Assembly: GCF_014851395.1 (NCBI RefSeq) | Contig: NW_024040817.1 | Location: forward strand, 19,494,519-19,558,518 | DNA length: 64,000 bases | Reading direction: 5' to 3' | Source of the DNA: Micropterus salmoides | Lineage: Eukaryota > Chordata > Actinopteri > Centrarchiformes > Centrarchidae | In this document: positions 45,986 to 56,712 of the stretch, piece by piece | How the letters are laid out: each line of letters opens with the position of its first letter | Numbering within the stretch: position 1 is the first letter of the stretch | Notes under the pieces: generated by a model | Database searches by the model: none | Seen by the model: the letters and a program-made list of their open reading frames with translations, nothing else | What the model was told of the DNA's origin: nothing | Translations under genes and position numbers: made by a program

Positions 45986-46773
45986 GTGAGATTCACAAAC
46001 TCAACAGTGACATAAAACTAAGTATATACATCTGAGTAGTAGAGACAAAGGAAAGTGTTTTGCCAGAGAAAGTGCTCTGTCAAAGTCCTTGTCAGTTTGA
46101 TCCAATTAACATCAGAAACTTTAAACATATAGTTTGACTTTCTGTGAAATAGGCTTATTCAGTTAAGAGTTAGATGTCTCCGCTTGTTGCCTGCTAACCT
46201 CATGGCAAGAATTTAGGAAGTTACTGCCACTTTTTGTACGGATTTAACAAAACAAGATAACAATTGTATTAGTGAGCTTTAGCGGTGCTGGTAGGCAGAT
46301 TGTGTGACCTTTCTGTCTTTACGCTAAGCTAAGAGACTGCTAGCTGTAGTTGTATATATCTGTGAGAGATATGAAAGTATAATTGTTATTTTCATATAAC
46401 TCTAAATAATTGTAAATCCCAAGATATCAAACTACTACTCATCTATGATTATTTGTTGTAACACAGCTTCTAATGCTTGTCATTTGAGCAAGATTTTCAG
46501 ACCTTTTACATTAACGGATACAACGGGGTCAGCAAATAAGTGTGGCATCGGGCCAAATTTTTGTCAAGCTGTTACATGGCGGGCCAGAACATAGCCAAAT
46601 TACTTCAAAACCTTTGATACTCATGCGTACGTTTAGCTCAGTCGGTAGAGTGCGGGACTTTCGTTAGGAGAGTTGTATGATCGATCCCAACATCCTGCTT
46701 TTTTTTTTTTTTTCCTCTCTTGTAAAACAAATTGATTATAAGGACACTTTTGCACATGCTCACAATAAAGCAC

Positions 46774-46813
<40 letters not shown>

Positions 46814-49800
46814 CGCGAGTCCCAGCGTTTGATCATCAATCATAAAACTATGGACGCTTATTTTCATTTCCCTGAGTAAATTCAGGGGAATCCAATCACA
46901 TGTTTACGGACGGCTTTTTCAGAGATGTGTCAAGCAAGCCAGTATCTTTTGAATGTCCTTCAGAACCTTTCAAAGTAAAAGCTCAAACTCAACATGAATT
47001 ATTGCTGCAAAAAGAGTTATCATGCTTTTATTTTGTAGGCACAATCACTTAAGAGGAAGTGATTATGTGAGTAACTGTTGCTGTCATGACCGAGATCTAT
47101 TTCAGCACCAGCTGCTGATATTTTGCATAATTCCATCCAAACTCACTGTGTAGAGAGTGGAAGATGGGATCTTTTAAATAGGCTACAACACACACTCTCT
47201 GGCATTTTTTTTAATTAGTTGTGTATGTTGTTCCTTTCTCTTCAGACTTGTTTGAGAAAATGGTCCCCATGGCGGTGCAGCACTCCATGAGCATTTACAA
47301 CCAGAGGAAGGCTGAGACCGTTAACAGACTGGTGGGAACAATGAGGGAGGCCACCAATCTCTGCAACGGGTACACTGTCCTGTGTTTATATGACCTTACG
47401 TTGCTCTGCTTGTGCACATTGCACTGGCCATGCATGTTAAATTGTTTTCCCATGAAACATGTCTGAGTGCTTGTGTCTCCATGAAATAGATGGATTTATT
47501 AAAAATGAATAACATAATGGTGTAGGTCCATTAATATGTCAATGAGTGTACTTTTGTTTTTAGTGTAGTGCCCTAAATAACACTAATGTATTTGTACCAC
47601 TCAATTTGATGATGCTAATGCTTGACAATTAGAGTATTTTGTCCAAAGAGAAGGTGCAATGCACTTTCATTTGTTTTCTTTTTCTTTTGAATTATAGTTA
47701 TATAACTTTATTTAAATACTAAAATGCTCAGTAAGATTTTAATGGTGATAGGAGGACACAGGTTGACATTTAGAGACCCTAATAACTGACATGTGATGAT
47801 GTGTAACTGTCCATCAGGGTGTTGGCATCACTAAACCTGCCAGCTGCTCTGGAGGATCTGTCAGGAGACTCTATTCCACAATCCATTGCTGAGAAGGCGC
47901 GATCCATCGTGCAACAGGGAGGCCTGCAGAGCATCGAACAGCTAATCAAAGACCTGCCTGAGCTTCTGACCCGCAACAGAGAGATCCTGGACGAGGTCAG
48001 ATGCAGAGAAACACACTGAATTATGCATGTTTAACTGCGCTGTGTAGATCCCAGTGATTTTCCCTCTCATCTTACTACTAACCATAACCATAGATTAATT
48101 AAAAAAGTAAAGGGGGGGGGGAAAGTAAAGAAGGCACTTTTAGAAGTTCAGACATTCTAACAGCTTATTTGTCATATGGCTTTGCTTTCTTGACAAAATA
48201 GCATATGAATGAAATGCTGTTTAGCAGCTGACTTGGACTTTTCTACCACCGCTTCCAGAAGAACTAATGATTACTAAAAACTCATAATCTCCCCTAATGG
48301 CGGAAATCCCAGATCAGGAACATCACTGAAATCTCATCCACTGATCTTTGGGCCAAGGACTGTCTCTCCACCAGCTTCAGCCAGCACGTTTTTTTAGACA
48401 TCTTGCTGACTAACAAATAAACAGACGGGAGTAAAAACATAAAACACAAAATGCTTCCAAGTTTGTTGGCAGAGTTGAAAAGTCCATACCAAAATGTCCT
48501 AATTTCCCCCAAAATGGAGTCTGTTGGGTTGTATAAAGACAAAGAGCCATTACTGAAAATTAAAAAACAAAAAAGCCAAAAATCAGATTTAATATTATTT
48601 ACTTGAAATCAAAACTTTAGACTTTTTACTTTTATTTAAACACATGAAAGTAGTGCTGAAAATCATCAACAATTTTGATAATTGAATAATGGTTGTAATT
48701 TTTCTGGACTCTCAAATAGAAGAAAGAAGAGCATTAAATGTTGTCACAGTAAATTTAATATTTTGGACTGTGGGTCTCTGAACTTGTTATGTGTGTTTTT
48801 TGCCATTTTATAGACAATATAATTTATTGATAAATCAATGTAATGAACTAATTGGTAGTTGTGGCCCTACATGACAGTGTGTTCTGTATAGTTTCCATGA
48901 GATGTCTGCGTAATTATTTGCAGAAGTCAGATAATACTTACACACAGCCCAAATGACTAATTAATAATAAAGGTGTAATCCTCTGATCTTGTGTGTGTGT
49001 ATCGTATTGTATTTAGTCTCTGAAGATGCTGGATGATGAAGAGACGACAGACAACGAGCTGAGAACCAAGTTCAACCAGCGTTGGAACAGAACCCCTTCT
49101 GGAGACCTTTACAAGCCCCTTCGTGCAGGTACACACTCACTCACTCACACTCTCTCCCTCTTTCTCTCTCTCACTGAAAACATGTCCTTCTCATTTCCTT
49201 TTTGCCATTCTTTGTTTGTTCTTGTTGACAATGCTCCTAGTCTCCTCCTCTTTCCTTCCTCCTTCTCTCTTGTCCCCTCTAACATTACCTCCCTCCCCCA
49301 GAGGGAGCTAATTTCCGCAACATCTTGGACAAGGCCGTCCAGGCGGACCAGGTCGTGAAGGACCGCTACAACACCCACTGTGAAATGATCACCCTGCTGT
49401 GTAAACCGGAGAATGAGCTCAATGCTGCCATTCCCTCCGCCAACCCGACCAGGACACTGCAAGGCAGCGAGGTGTGTCCGCCTGTACTGATCCGTTTGTA
49501 TAGCCAAATAATGTAAAACTTTACTTTTTATTGTTATAGTTAGTTTTTGAGCTAAAGGTGTGTCACCTCATCCCAAGTTATTTCGTGTGCCACATAAACA
49601 TAGACTCCTGCTGTACAGAAACACCCAGTGGACATTGCGTGCTTTATGGCCCTGTCCCTCCTCCCCACAGTAGCTCCATTTTTCATTTTGTTTGCTGACT
49701 TTGCACGCGTGTGTCACTTGGGACCTTAAATAACTAAGCAAGCAGAACTGGGGAAAAAGCGAGGAAGAAGTGAATGTCTCTCCACAGCTACACTGTTTTC

Positions 49801-52271
49801 ATACTAAAGTGAAAAAACAGTATATTGCAGTCTTTAAAAGGCTGAGGTGTCAAGGGCTGATGTAAGAGAGCACTGAAAGTGATTTATGTCCAACTCCACA
49901 GTCTTACTGCTCTGTTCGGTCACTGTCCCCGTCTTCTCCATCTTCACCCAGGTGGTCAACGTGCTGCGCTCCCAGCTGGCTCAGCTGGACGAGTTGAAGA
50001 AAGAGAGGGAGACCATGGAGGGAGAGATCAAGGGTGTGACCTTTGACATGTCCACTGCCTTCCTGACGGCGCTCGCCCAGGACGGGGCCATCAATGAGGA
50101 GCAGCTGTCACTCTCCCAGCTCGACCAGTTGTACGGCGCCTACAACCAGAGGGTACAGGCCAGCCTCCGCACCCAAGAAGAGCTGCTGGGAAAAGTTCAG
50201 GTATCCAAACACACACAGCTTTAGATTAGATATTAATTTAGCAGTAAGGTAGCCTAGCCGTTAAAGAGACCATTTTTTAATCTGGTCACATGTCAGCATT
50301 TTTCAACCCTCTATTAGCGTAAAGAGATTAATGACATTTGACCTTCCTCAGAAGTAGAGCAAATGTGAATTTCCTTAGTGGAATCAATGAAGCATTACCT
50401 ATAGCAAGTGTGTTAAGAAATAATTTTTAATTTACTGTGCATATATGTACTTAGGTTTTAATGGGCTATCCTCCTGCATCTGTGACTTACCTTCTCAACC
50501 TTTGTCCAGACTTCCCACCAGGAGTTTAGCAGTCTGAAACAGTCCAACACGGAGGCCAACCAGAGGGAGGAGGTCCTGAAGAAGCTGGCTTCGGCACATG
50601 ACAGCTACGTTGAGATCAGCAGCAACCTGCGCGAAGGCACCAAGGTACTCACTCAGCACAACACACCAGAACACACATGCCTCAGTGTGGATGAACTTTG
50701 CTGCAGTAATGCATATCTTGCAGAAACTTTCTCCTGTTATTTGTTTTGGGGTTTTTATTTTTGTGAGTCAAGGTGGTTTGCAAGTCAGGTGATTTATTTT
50801 TGTCCCGTTTTGTTTCTCCGTCCTTAGTTCTACAATGACTTGACAGAAATCCTGCTCAAGTTCCAGAACAAATGCAGCGACATCGTTTTCGCTCGCAAGA
50901 CAGAGCGGGATGAACTACTTAAGTATGTACCTCGCTCGTTTTTGTCTGTTTGATTGGTTTGTGTGACACTCTGGCTAGGAGGTAAAGGTAGGCCAATCAG
51001 CAGGGTTTATTTTATATATTTGTTTCCAGTGTGTAGTCTGATTTACATTTTAACACTCTGAGCTTATTCCAGCATTAGCTTCAGGGTGTGTTGCTGTATA
51101 AGAATGTTTGTTTTTTACATATTTAATATGTAATCAGTGCCAATGGGTTAGGGTTTATTAGGGACGATTAACGCATGAATATGAAGGAAACATTGCAGCA
51201 TAGTCAGTTTGAATTCTTGTTTCAGGGAGCTGCAGCAGAGCATTGCCCGAGAGCCCAGTGCTCCATCCTTCAACGTTCCTGCCTATCAGAGCAACCCAGC
51301 TCCCCCTGCTGCCGGCCCAACCCCTGCACCTAGGACCGTCTTTGTAAGCAGCCGCTCACAAAGCCAAACATTAATGACCACATCAGCAGATGTGAGGCTG
51401 ATGGTTATATATTGATCTGTCCGTCTACTCTCTCTCTACGCCTAGCAGCCTCAACAAGCCCAGCAGCAGCCCGAGGCAAAGCCCCAGCCCCCAGCCAGGC
51501 CTCCTCCACCGAGCTTCACCCCTCAGGCAGCCTCCACCGCTCCCACCAATGTACCACCCACTGGCCCTCCCAACACCAACCCACCACCTGTGGCCCCAGC
51601 ATCCCAGGCCCAGGGACCACCTTACCCTACTTACCAGGGCTATCCAGGGTGAGTTTCATATCACAACATCCTGATTTCTGGGTACAAATTGATTGACATA
51701 ACTTAATATGTTGATGTCAGAATAGAGTGAACATGATTTCATCCTCCTGCTTAGAATGATGACCATAAAAGCATGTCATCCAATCTAAATCAATTACCCC
51801 TTGAGTTGTCCTGAAACGATATGTCTCTGTGCTGGATCTGCTCGGTCAAGTGTTGTGGCTAAAAATGACTTAATAAATTAAAGGAATAGTTAAATTTTTG
51901 GGGGAAATACGCTCTTTGGTTTTCTTGCAGAGAAATTTGGCATTTCTCTCATGTCTCCATTTCCTGGCAAATAGCCCAGCTAGCTGTTTCCTTATGCTAA
52001 GCTAAGTTAACCTGTTGCTGAAATGTCTTTTAAACTGTTAAATTTGGTTAACTCTTAACATTTGTTTTCTCTGTTGTGGTGTCCATGCAGGTACTTCCAG
52101 ATGCCTATGGGCTACAATCCTTATGCTTACGGCCAGTACAACATGCCCTACATGCCCTACCAGGCGTCTCCAGGACAGGGAGGCTACCCAGGAGCCCCTC
52201 CTGCCGGACAGCCCTACCATGGCTACCCCCAGCAACCCCCTCAGCAGCAGCCCTACTACCCTCAGCAATAA
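36286..52271 (+). CDS. pdcd6ip: Programmed cell death 6-interacting protein (ALIX)
   Basis: Cytosolic ESCRT adaptor that links cargo and midbody proteins to ESCRT-III in multivesicular body sorting, cytokinetic abscission, membrane repair and exosome formation. Eighteen coding exons: 36286-36491, 39230-39284, 39661-39730, 40715-40842, 42447-42600, 43750-43850, 45411-45527, 45763-45985, 47246-47369, 47818-47995, 49017-49128, 49302-49471, 49952-50200, 50510-50644, 50828-50922, 51226-51343, 51446-51648, 52091-52271. They join to 2,619 nt (872 aa; human 868) with every phase intact. The start MATFISVPLKK has a strong context (G at -3, G at +4). The product has the Bro1, V and proline-rich domains in order. 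No lesion is seen. Introns hold several MITEs. Confidence 0.97.
36492..39229. other. pdcd6ip intron 1
   Basis: A 2.7-kb intron without a recognised exon. A TTTATTGTCCCCAAGGTGAA stretch near 36902 resembles a common fish repeat tail. The remainder is unassigned unique sequence. Confidence 0.65.
39919..39999. repeat. Compound (TC)n-(AC)n microsatellite
   Basis: TC run followed by about 32 AC units in pdcd6ip intron 3. Confidence 0.95.
40867..41125. mobile_element. Tc/mariner-type terminal fragment in pdcd6ip intron 4
   Basis: GAACAAAATTATAAACGCAA at the left, then CTCAAAGATCTAAGACTTTC, CCACCTCACAGGTGTGGCAT and CTTAGGCTGGCCACA, follow a repeat I recognise from many fish genomes. The right end and any transposase are absent. 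Confidence 0.55.
41382..42303 (+). mobile_element. Family A MITE interrupted by a second hAT-like element
   Basis: The left part GGGCTTCAACTAACAGTTAT to TTAGTTGGT (41382-41440) and the right part (about 42093-42303: TTTTGTCCACTACCCAAAG, GTCATAGAGGAGTAAAGAAA, AATCGATTAGTTGACTAATT) are two halves of one family A copy. The inserted DNA ends TATACTGCCCAGCCCTA, a hAT-type terminus like that of the element at 23985. The left end of the insert is not clear. Confidence 0.6.
42794..43332. mobile_element. Harbinger-like CpG-rich MITE in pdcd6ip intron 5
   Basis: TAAGTGCAATTTATACTTC at the left and GAGTATAAATGGGCCTTTA at the right are imperfect inverted repeats. The interior carries GGCGTAGGCTACG-type palindromic repeats and is unusually CpG-rich. 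A TAA/TTA flank would suit a PIF/Harbinger element. Superfamily is inferred. Confidence 0.55.
43851..45410. other. pdcd6ip intron 6
   Basis: No exon recognised. It holds a reverse family A remnant (44636-44880), AT-rich sequence and a TG-rich stretch near 45175-45220. Confidence 0.65.
44636..44880 (-). mobile_element. Degenerate family A hAT-like MITE
   Basis: AATTAGTCAGTCAACAGAAA, TTCCTGGTTCCAGCTTCTGA and AGATTAATTGATAATAAAAA follow the reversed family A consensus. Confidence 0.5.
46118..46345 (+). repeat. Dispersed repeat family B (GCTAAGCTAA type)
   Basis: TTTGTACGGATTTAACAAAA, GTGAGCTTTAGCGGTGCTGG and TTTACGCTAAGCTAAG belong to a repeat found again at 51885-52015 and twice at 62.9-63.4 kb. 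It is a familiar fish interspersed repeat, class unknown to me. Confidence 0.55.
46627..46697 (+). pseudogene. tRNA-like sequence (decayed)
   Basis: TTTAGCTCAGTCGGTAGAGT fits a D-arm/A-box, and GATCGATCCC about 40 nt later resembles a weakened B-box. A run of about 15 T follows at once, as a Pol III terminator would. The acceptor stem does not pair convincingly and no anticodon stem is clear, so it is a tRNA relic or tRNA-derived SINE head rather than a working tRNA. Confidence 0.35.
46775..46811. repeat. (TG)n microsatellite
   Basis: About 18 TG units in pdcd6ip intron 8. Confidence 0.95.
47246..50922 (+). CDS. pdcd6ip: pdcd6ip exons 9-15: V domain
   Basis: Residues about 352-705 are predicted to form the two-armed alpha-helical V domain, which recognises YPXnL late-domain motifs and helps dimerisation. 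Landmarks are GVLASLNLPAALEDLSGD, NRTPSGDLYKPLRAEGANFR, PENELNAAIPSANPTRTLQG and EILLKFQNKCSDIVFARKTE. The segment is rich in charged, heptad-like helices. Confidence 0.93.
47996..49016. other. pdcd6ip intron 10
   Basis: No exon recognised. A reverse family A repeat occupies about 48652-48868; the remainder is AT-rich and unassigned. Confidence 0.65.
48652..48868 (-). mobile_element. Degenerate family A hAT-like MITE
   Basis: AATCATCAACAATTTTGATA, AATATTTTGGACTGTGGGTC, CCATTTTATAGACAATATAA and GTAGTTGTGGCCCTA follow the reversed family A consensus. Confidence 0.55.
51226..52271 (+). CDS. pdcd6ip: pdcd6ip exons 16-18: proline-rich region
   Basis: The C-terminal 165 or so residues are rich in Pro, Gln and Tyr. 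Visible short motifs are PSAP (TSG101-binding type) in REPSAPS, PTPAPRT (SH3 adaptor type) and QGPPYPTYQGYPGY, which covers the GPPX3Y CEP55 site and the ALG-2 contact. Human ALIX has Pro where this copy has Gln in PTYQGYPG. The protein ends YYPQQ and stops at TAA 52269-52271. Exon 17 has a TAGCAG tandem acceptor. Confidence 0.93.
51885..52015 (+). repeat. Dispersed repeat family B
   Basis: GGAATAGTTAAATTTTTGGG, AAATACGCTCTTTGGTTTTC and TTATGCTAAGCTAAGTTAAC, just before the last pdcd6ip exon. Confidence 0.55.
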
Positions 52272-53155
52272 CTCTCCTCTCCATCCCCTCCTTCCTCCTC
52301 TCACCAGTTAACACCAAATAAAAAAATACCCCCTAGCAATAACATTTAATCTCCATTAGCCCCCTCCCTTCTCATCTTTTGTTTTCTTTCACTAACAGCA
52401 GCTCTCGAAACCCAAGTGAAGGGTGACCTCAGAGCTGCTTTGCACTTCTTTCTTCATTATTTTGCCACTTCTTATTCATTTCTCCTTTCATCTCACCCTC
52501 CCTTTTTCGATCCTAGATCATGTTTTTCTGGGTTCTGACTGCGATTTTTCTATCTCAACTTCTATCATTGCACTAACCCCTCCCTTTGCCTGTAAGGTTT
52601 TTTATATACTCATTTTCTAATGATTTAATTTAAACCCTAAATGGTTTTCATTGATAACTGACTCTTTGTCTGGGCTGGACTGCTGTAAAACACTCATGAA
52701 GGTGCACAGAATCCTAGGATGTTTCCTTGGTTTGGGTGTATGTGATGGGTGGGCGGATGCCACTGATGGGAGGGCACAGCTACATCGTCACTCTCCCACC
52801 CACTCAATCAACCCCCAGTGCTTCTATATCTATATTCCTATTTTTGTAATGAATACTGATGCCTCGCTGATGTATAAACCTATAAAAAGGAACGGCGTGT
52901 AGGTTTTCTAATGTAGATGACTGAGTTCTCTTTTTCTTTCGCTCATTTCTCTCTCTCACCCAGGGAATGTTGGTATATTTCTGTGTTACAATCAGAGGCT
53001 GTACAAGTGGGAGAAATAATTCTATTATATAAATATATGTATAAATAAGACTCTGTATGTGGTTAACCGAGACACTCTGTGTGCTGCACACTCATGCTTT
53101 GTGTTTATTTTTATTCCTCAGCTCTAATGTGATTAAAAACAACTGCTAGCCAGAT
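52272..53155 (+). other. pdcd6ip: pdcd6ip 3' UTR
   Basis: Non-coding, pyrimidine-rich at the start, extending to the ATTAAA at 53132. An earlier AATAAA at 52317 could give a very short UTR. Confidence 0.6.
53132..53137 (+). terminator. pdcd6ip: pdcd6ip polyadenylation signal
   Basis: ATTAAA followed about 50 nt later by a GT-rich element (53180-53205), consistent with cleavage near 53150-53160. Confidence 0.55.
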
Positions 53156-53529
53156 TTTGCCAGTCTTTAAATGTTTGATGTCCTGGTTGTGTCTTGTGTG
53201 TGTTTTTATCAAACTGTGGAGATTTGTAAAGCAGCCAGAAGAGGGCAGTCCTGCAGCTCATAGAGGGAGCAGCCCCTAAGCAGCAGTTTACTTGCATTAT
53301 TGCTCCTTTCAGCCAATCAGGGATCGAGTTGTCCCATCCGACTAATCGGATGCGTTTTGACCTCCTGAGCATTGGGGGCAGATCCCATTTAGATGACATG
53401 CAAATTACGTTCCAGTGAGGTCGTGATCTCATCCAATCATATTTCCCCGCAGGTGATTTCTCCACAGACAGATTTCATCCCCAGATATTTATTCAGTGTC
53501 AGGAGACGCTAATGATTTCACATATCTCC

Positions 53530-53531
<2 letters not shown>

Positions 53532-53567
<36 letters not shown>
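53532..53567. repeat. (TG)n microsatellite
   Basis: About 18 TG units. Confidence 0.95.
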
Positions 53568-53568
<1 letters not shown>

Positions 53569-54984
53569 CAGGGAGGCAGATGGCAGCGCAGTGTGATGTC
53601 TGGAAGGATGCATGGAGATGTTGGCAGAGAGCTACTGGTCCCCTGCCTGCATCCATCACTCCACCTCTCTCCATTTTCCCCTCTCTTCTGTCCGTCTAAT
53701 CTGTCTTCTTGAGTTCCTTTCAACTCAACTCTTTAAAAAAACCCACCATATTTCACTTCTCTTTCCCCCAGCGCTCTCCCATCCTTTGTTTTCCTTCCTA
53801 TCAGGCTCTTTTCTTCATATTCCTTATATTCCTTTGCTCCTAAGCTTTTTTTTTTTTTTTTTGTAATACCACCTGCTTTTTTAGAACCAAAGCTGTTCTC
53901 TCCTCCATTTTTTTCCCCTCTCCCCTGGCTCGTCTGTTTTTGCTTACCATTCGTCTGTCCTTGCTGTACAAGCCACAAATCGTTGGCAGTCTTGTCTTCA
54001 ATGGTCAGTATCTCTTGGCTCATAAACGTCTCATAACATCACGCCAGTCTCCAGCGTGTATGTGTGTGTTTGAGAGTGAAACTCAGAAGAAAGGAAACAC
54101 ACTTTTAATCAGATCTAACAGCTCACATCTCCTACTGGAAGTGACACAACACATACACATACACACAGCCATGTTTCTCTCTCCCACCCTATCTATCTAT
54201 ACACCATGCCGTTGCTGCCAAAGCCAATTGTAGCACTGGATGTGTTTATCAAAGGTGTCTGTGTGTCTCAGGCGCTTAATTTTAACAAGACGTTCTCCAC
54301 CAGAGGAGTGTCATATTTTAATTGGTCTCAAACAGAATAAAGGCAGCGAACAGAGCACTGCGGTGACAGGTATTAATTACCTTCTGCCTAATGGCTCCCA
54401 AACTCAGCACTCAGCCATATTGGTGCTCACACTATTCTTACTCCCCCACTCTTTTCGCTCATCGCTTTTCTCTCCTCCTCACCATGTGTTTGTCCGCAAT
54501 AGGGCTGAATCAAGGGTTTTCTTTTGCTACGATGTTGATATTTTCACAGAAATACTTGAAACATATTCTCTAATATAATGAATCCCATGTAGGGGTACTT
54601 GTACCCCATGGGCTGTTTCTGTGTTTGCCAGAGGGTATGTATAAAGATGTGAAGTAGCTCAACAAATTTCAAATACAAATTATGATTAAAACATACTAGG
54701 TATTGCAATGGAGAGTGTGTGAAAAACTAATTAGCAAGCAAGGGAGTCTAAACAGTTGACTAAACTGTTGTTGAATAGCACCTGTCTAGCTTTCCAATCA
54801 CTCAAAGCTCACATTCACCCCATTCCTATACTGATGGCAGAGGCTATCAAGGTTCCAACTGCTCATCAGAAAGAAAGTAGTCATTCACACCACAGCCTTC
54901 AGGAGCAATTTGGGGTTCAGCATCAAGGATTCTTGTGGGCTGGGGGAGGCCGGGGATCGAACCGCCGATCTTCTTATTTACCAG

Positions 54985-55243
54985 TTTAATAAATAAACTG
55001 TTGAAATAGTTAGCTAAAAGTAATGGATAAACAGTTGGAATAGTAAGCTAAAAGTATTGGATACATTGATCGCTAAAAGTAATAGAGAAACAATAGGAAT
55101 AATAAGCTAAAAGTAATGCATAAACAGTTGAAATGGTTGGCTAAAAGTAAAGGATAAACAGTTGGAATAGTTAGTTAAAAGTAATGAATAAGCAGTTGAA
55201 ATAGCTAAAAATAATGGGTAAATGGTTGGAATAGAGCGCTGCT
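54985..55243. repeat. Minisatellite, unit about 30-36 bp
   Basis: Degenerate tandem copies containing GCTAAAAGTAATGGATAAAC followed by AGTTGGAATAG. About seven copies are visible. A GGGGATCGAACCGCCGATC stretch precedes it (reverse-strand B-box-like GGTTCGATCCCC), which hints at a tRNA-derived repeat end. Confidence 0.8.
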
Positions 55244-56673
55244 CTAGTATACCTGTTTGTAGTGATTTGATTGTGTTGAAATTGAAATTACTCATAATCT
55301 GTCTTTGGTGCAGCAAATGTGCAGATGCTGTGGCTGTCATTCTGCTTTTCGTTTTCCTTTTAATAAAGTGCGCTGTGAAGTAGAAATGTGAGAATCTTTA
55401 AAAAAGTAAGGATGACAGTGCTGAAATCTCATTTATGGTGTTAATTTGATCTGACTAACAGCTTACAAGTTGGCAGGATCAGTGCATGAGCGTTGGCTGA
55501 TAATTTTGCCTTAGCGAAACAGCTCTCTGGCCTGTTATGTGCATTTTTTGGTTCTTTTTTTCCCATAGAAGCGAGATGCCTGAAATAGCTCTGATTGACA
55601 GGTATAGAGACTCAGTTACTATAACAACTACCTCCTGGCTCTCATGAGCACTTCTCTCTCTCTCTCTTCCTCTCCGCCCCCCCTCACCTCTTCTCTTTTC
55701 ATTTTCTTTTACCAGCTATCCTTTTTACCCCCGTCTCCCTCTCACCCCCTCACTATGTGCTTGTGTGGGTGTACAGGGAAGAGATTATGAAAAAGAACTC
55801 GACTGCAATATTCCTTCACACGGAGATGTTTGTGTTGCAAGATAGAGAGGCCTGGCACTAGCTATTGGATCTAACCTGTGTGGGTGAGGGTAGGCGAGAG
55901 TGGGAAGATGAAACATGCTTATACAACACGGGCAAATAAGCCTTTTATATTCTTTTCGTGTTTCCTTTTTGGTGCTTGTTCCTCTGTCAGGTTGAGCTTC
56001 TCTGCTTGTATAATCAAGTCAGTCCACTGCGCTGTGTTCCTGCATGCGTGCATGTGTGGGTGTCTTTGCATGCGTGCACGCACTTGTGTCAGCAAGCAGC
56101 ACAGTGAAGCCACCCGATATGATGAGTGAATTTCAAGCACGATAGAATCTAGTGGGACTGACACCAGAGAGCACAGAGCGGCAGAGAGAAAGTGTGTGAG
56201 TGTATGTGTGCGTGAGTGTGTTGGTGGGAAGAAGACGGACGTCATTGCCGCCACCTGCTTCGGTGGGATAAAGGCCAGACACATACACACACTTGCATAT
56301 GCAGCCAGCCAAGCAGAGGTCAAAGCAATCTCTTAACATAGCATTAATGATATGATTTACTTAACCTTCTTACGCTCAAGCTATCTCGGGCCCTCCATCC
56401 CCTACTGTCACCACTCCTCTCCTCCCCCTTATCTCTGCATCTCCTTTCATCTCTCCTTCTCTTAGTCATCACACAGGGCGAGAGGTCTGAGGAAAACAAG
56501 CTGCCAGAGTTGGACATGCCATAACAATGCAGCACCTGTCAGGGTGTGTGTGTTTGTGTGTGTGTACCTGTGTGAGTACATGTGCATGCAGCTGTCTCAG
56601 AGTGTCTGTCATCAGGAGAAAGGAGGGAACATTTCCAAGTCTTACTGTAAATACAAAGGCACACAGAACATCC

Positions 56674-56678
<5 letters not shown>

Positions 56679-56711
<33 letters not shown>
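56679..56711. repeat. (TG)n microsatellite
   Basis: TG tract preceded by a short (AT)n run. Confidence 0.9.

Positions 56712-56712
<1 letters not shown>

Noticed and set aside
46627..46697. Functional tRNA gene
   Set aside because: The acceptor and anticodon stems do not pair; kept only as a low-confidence relic.
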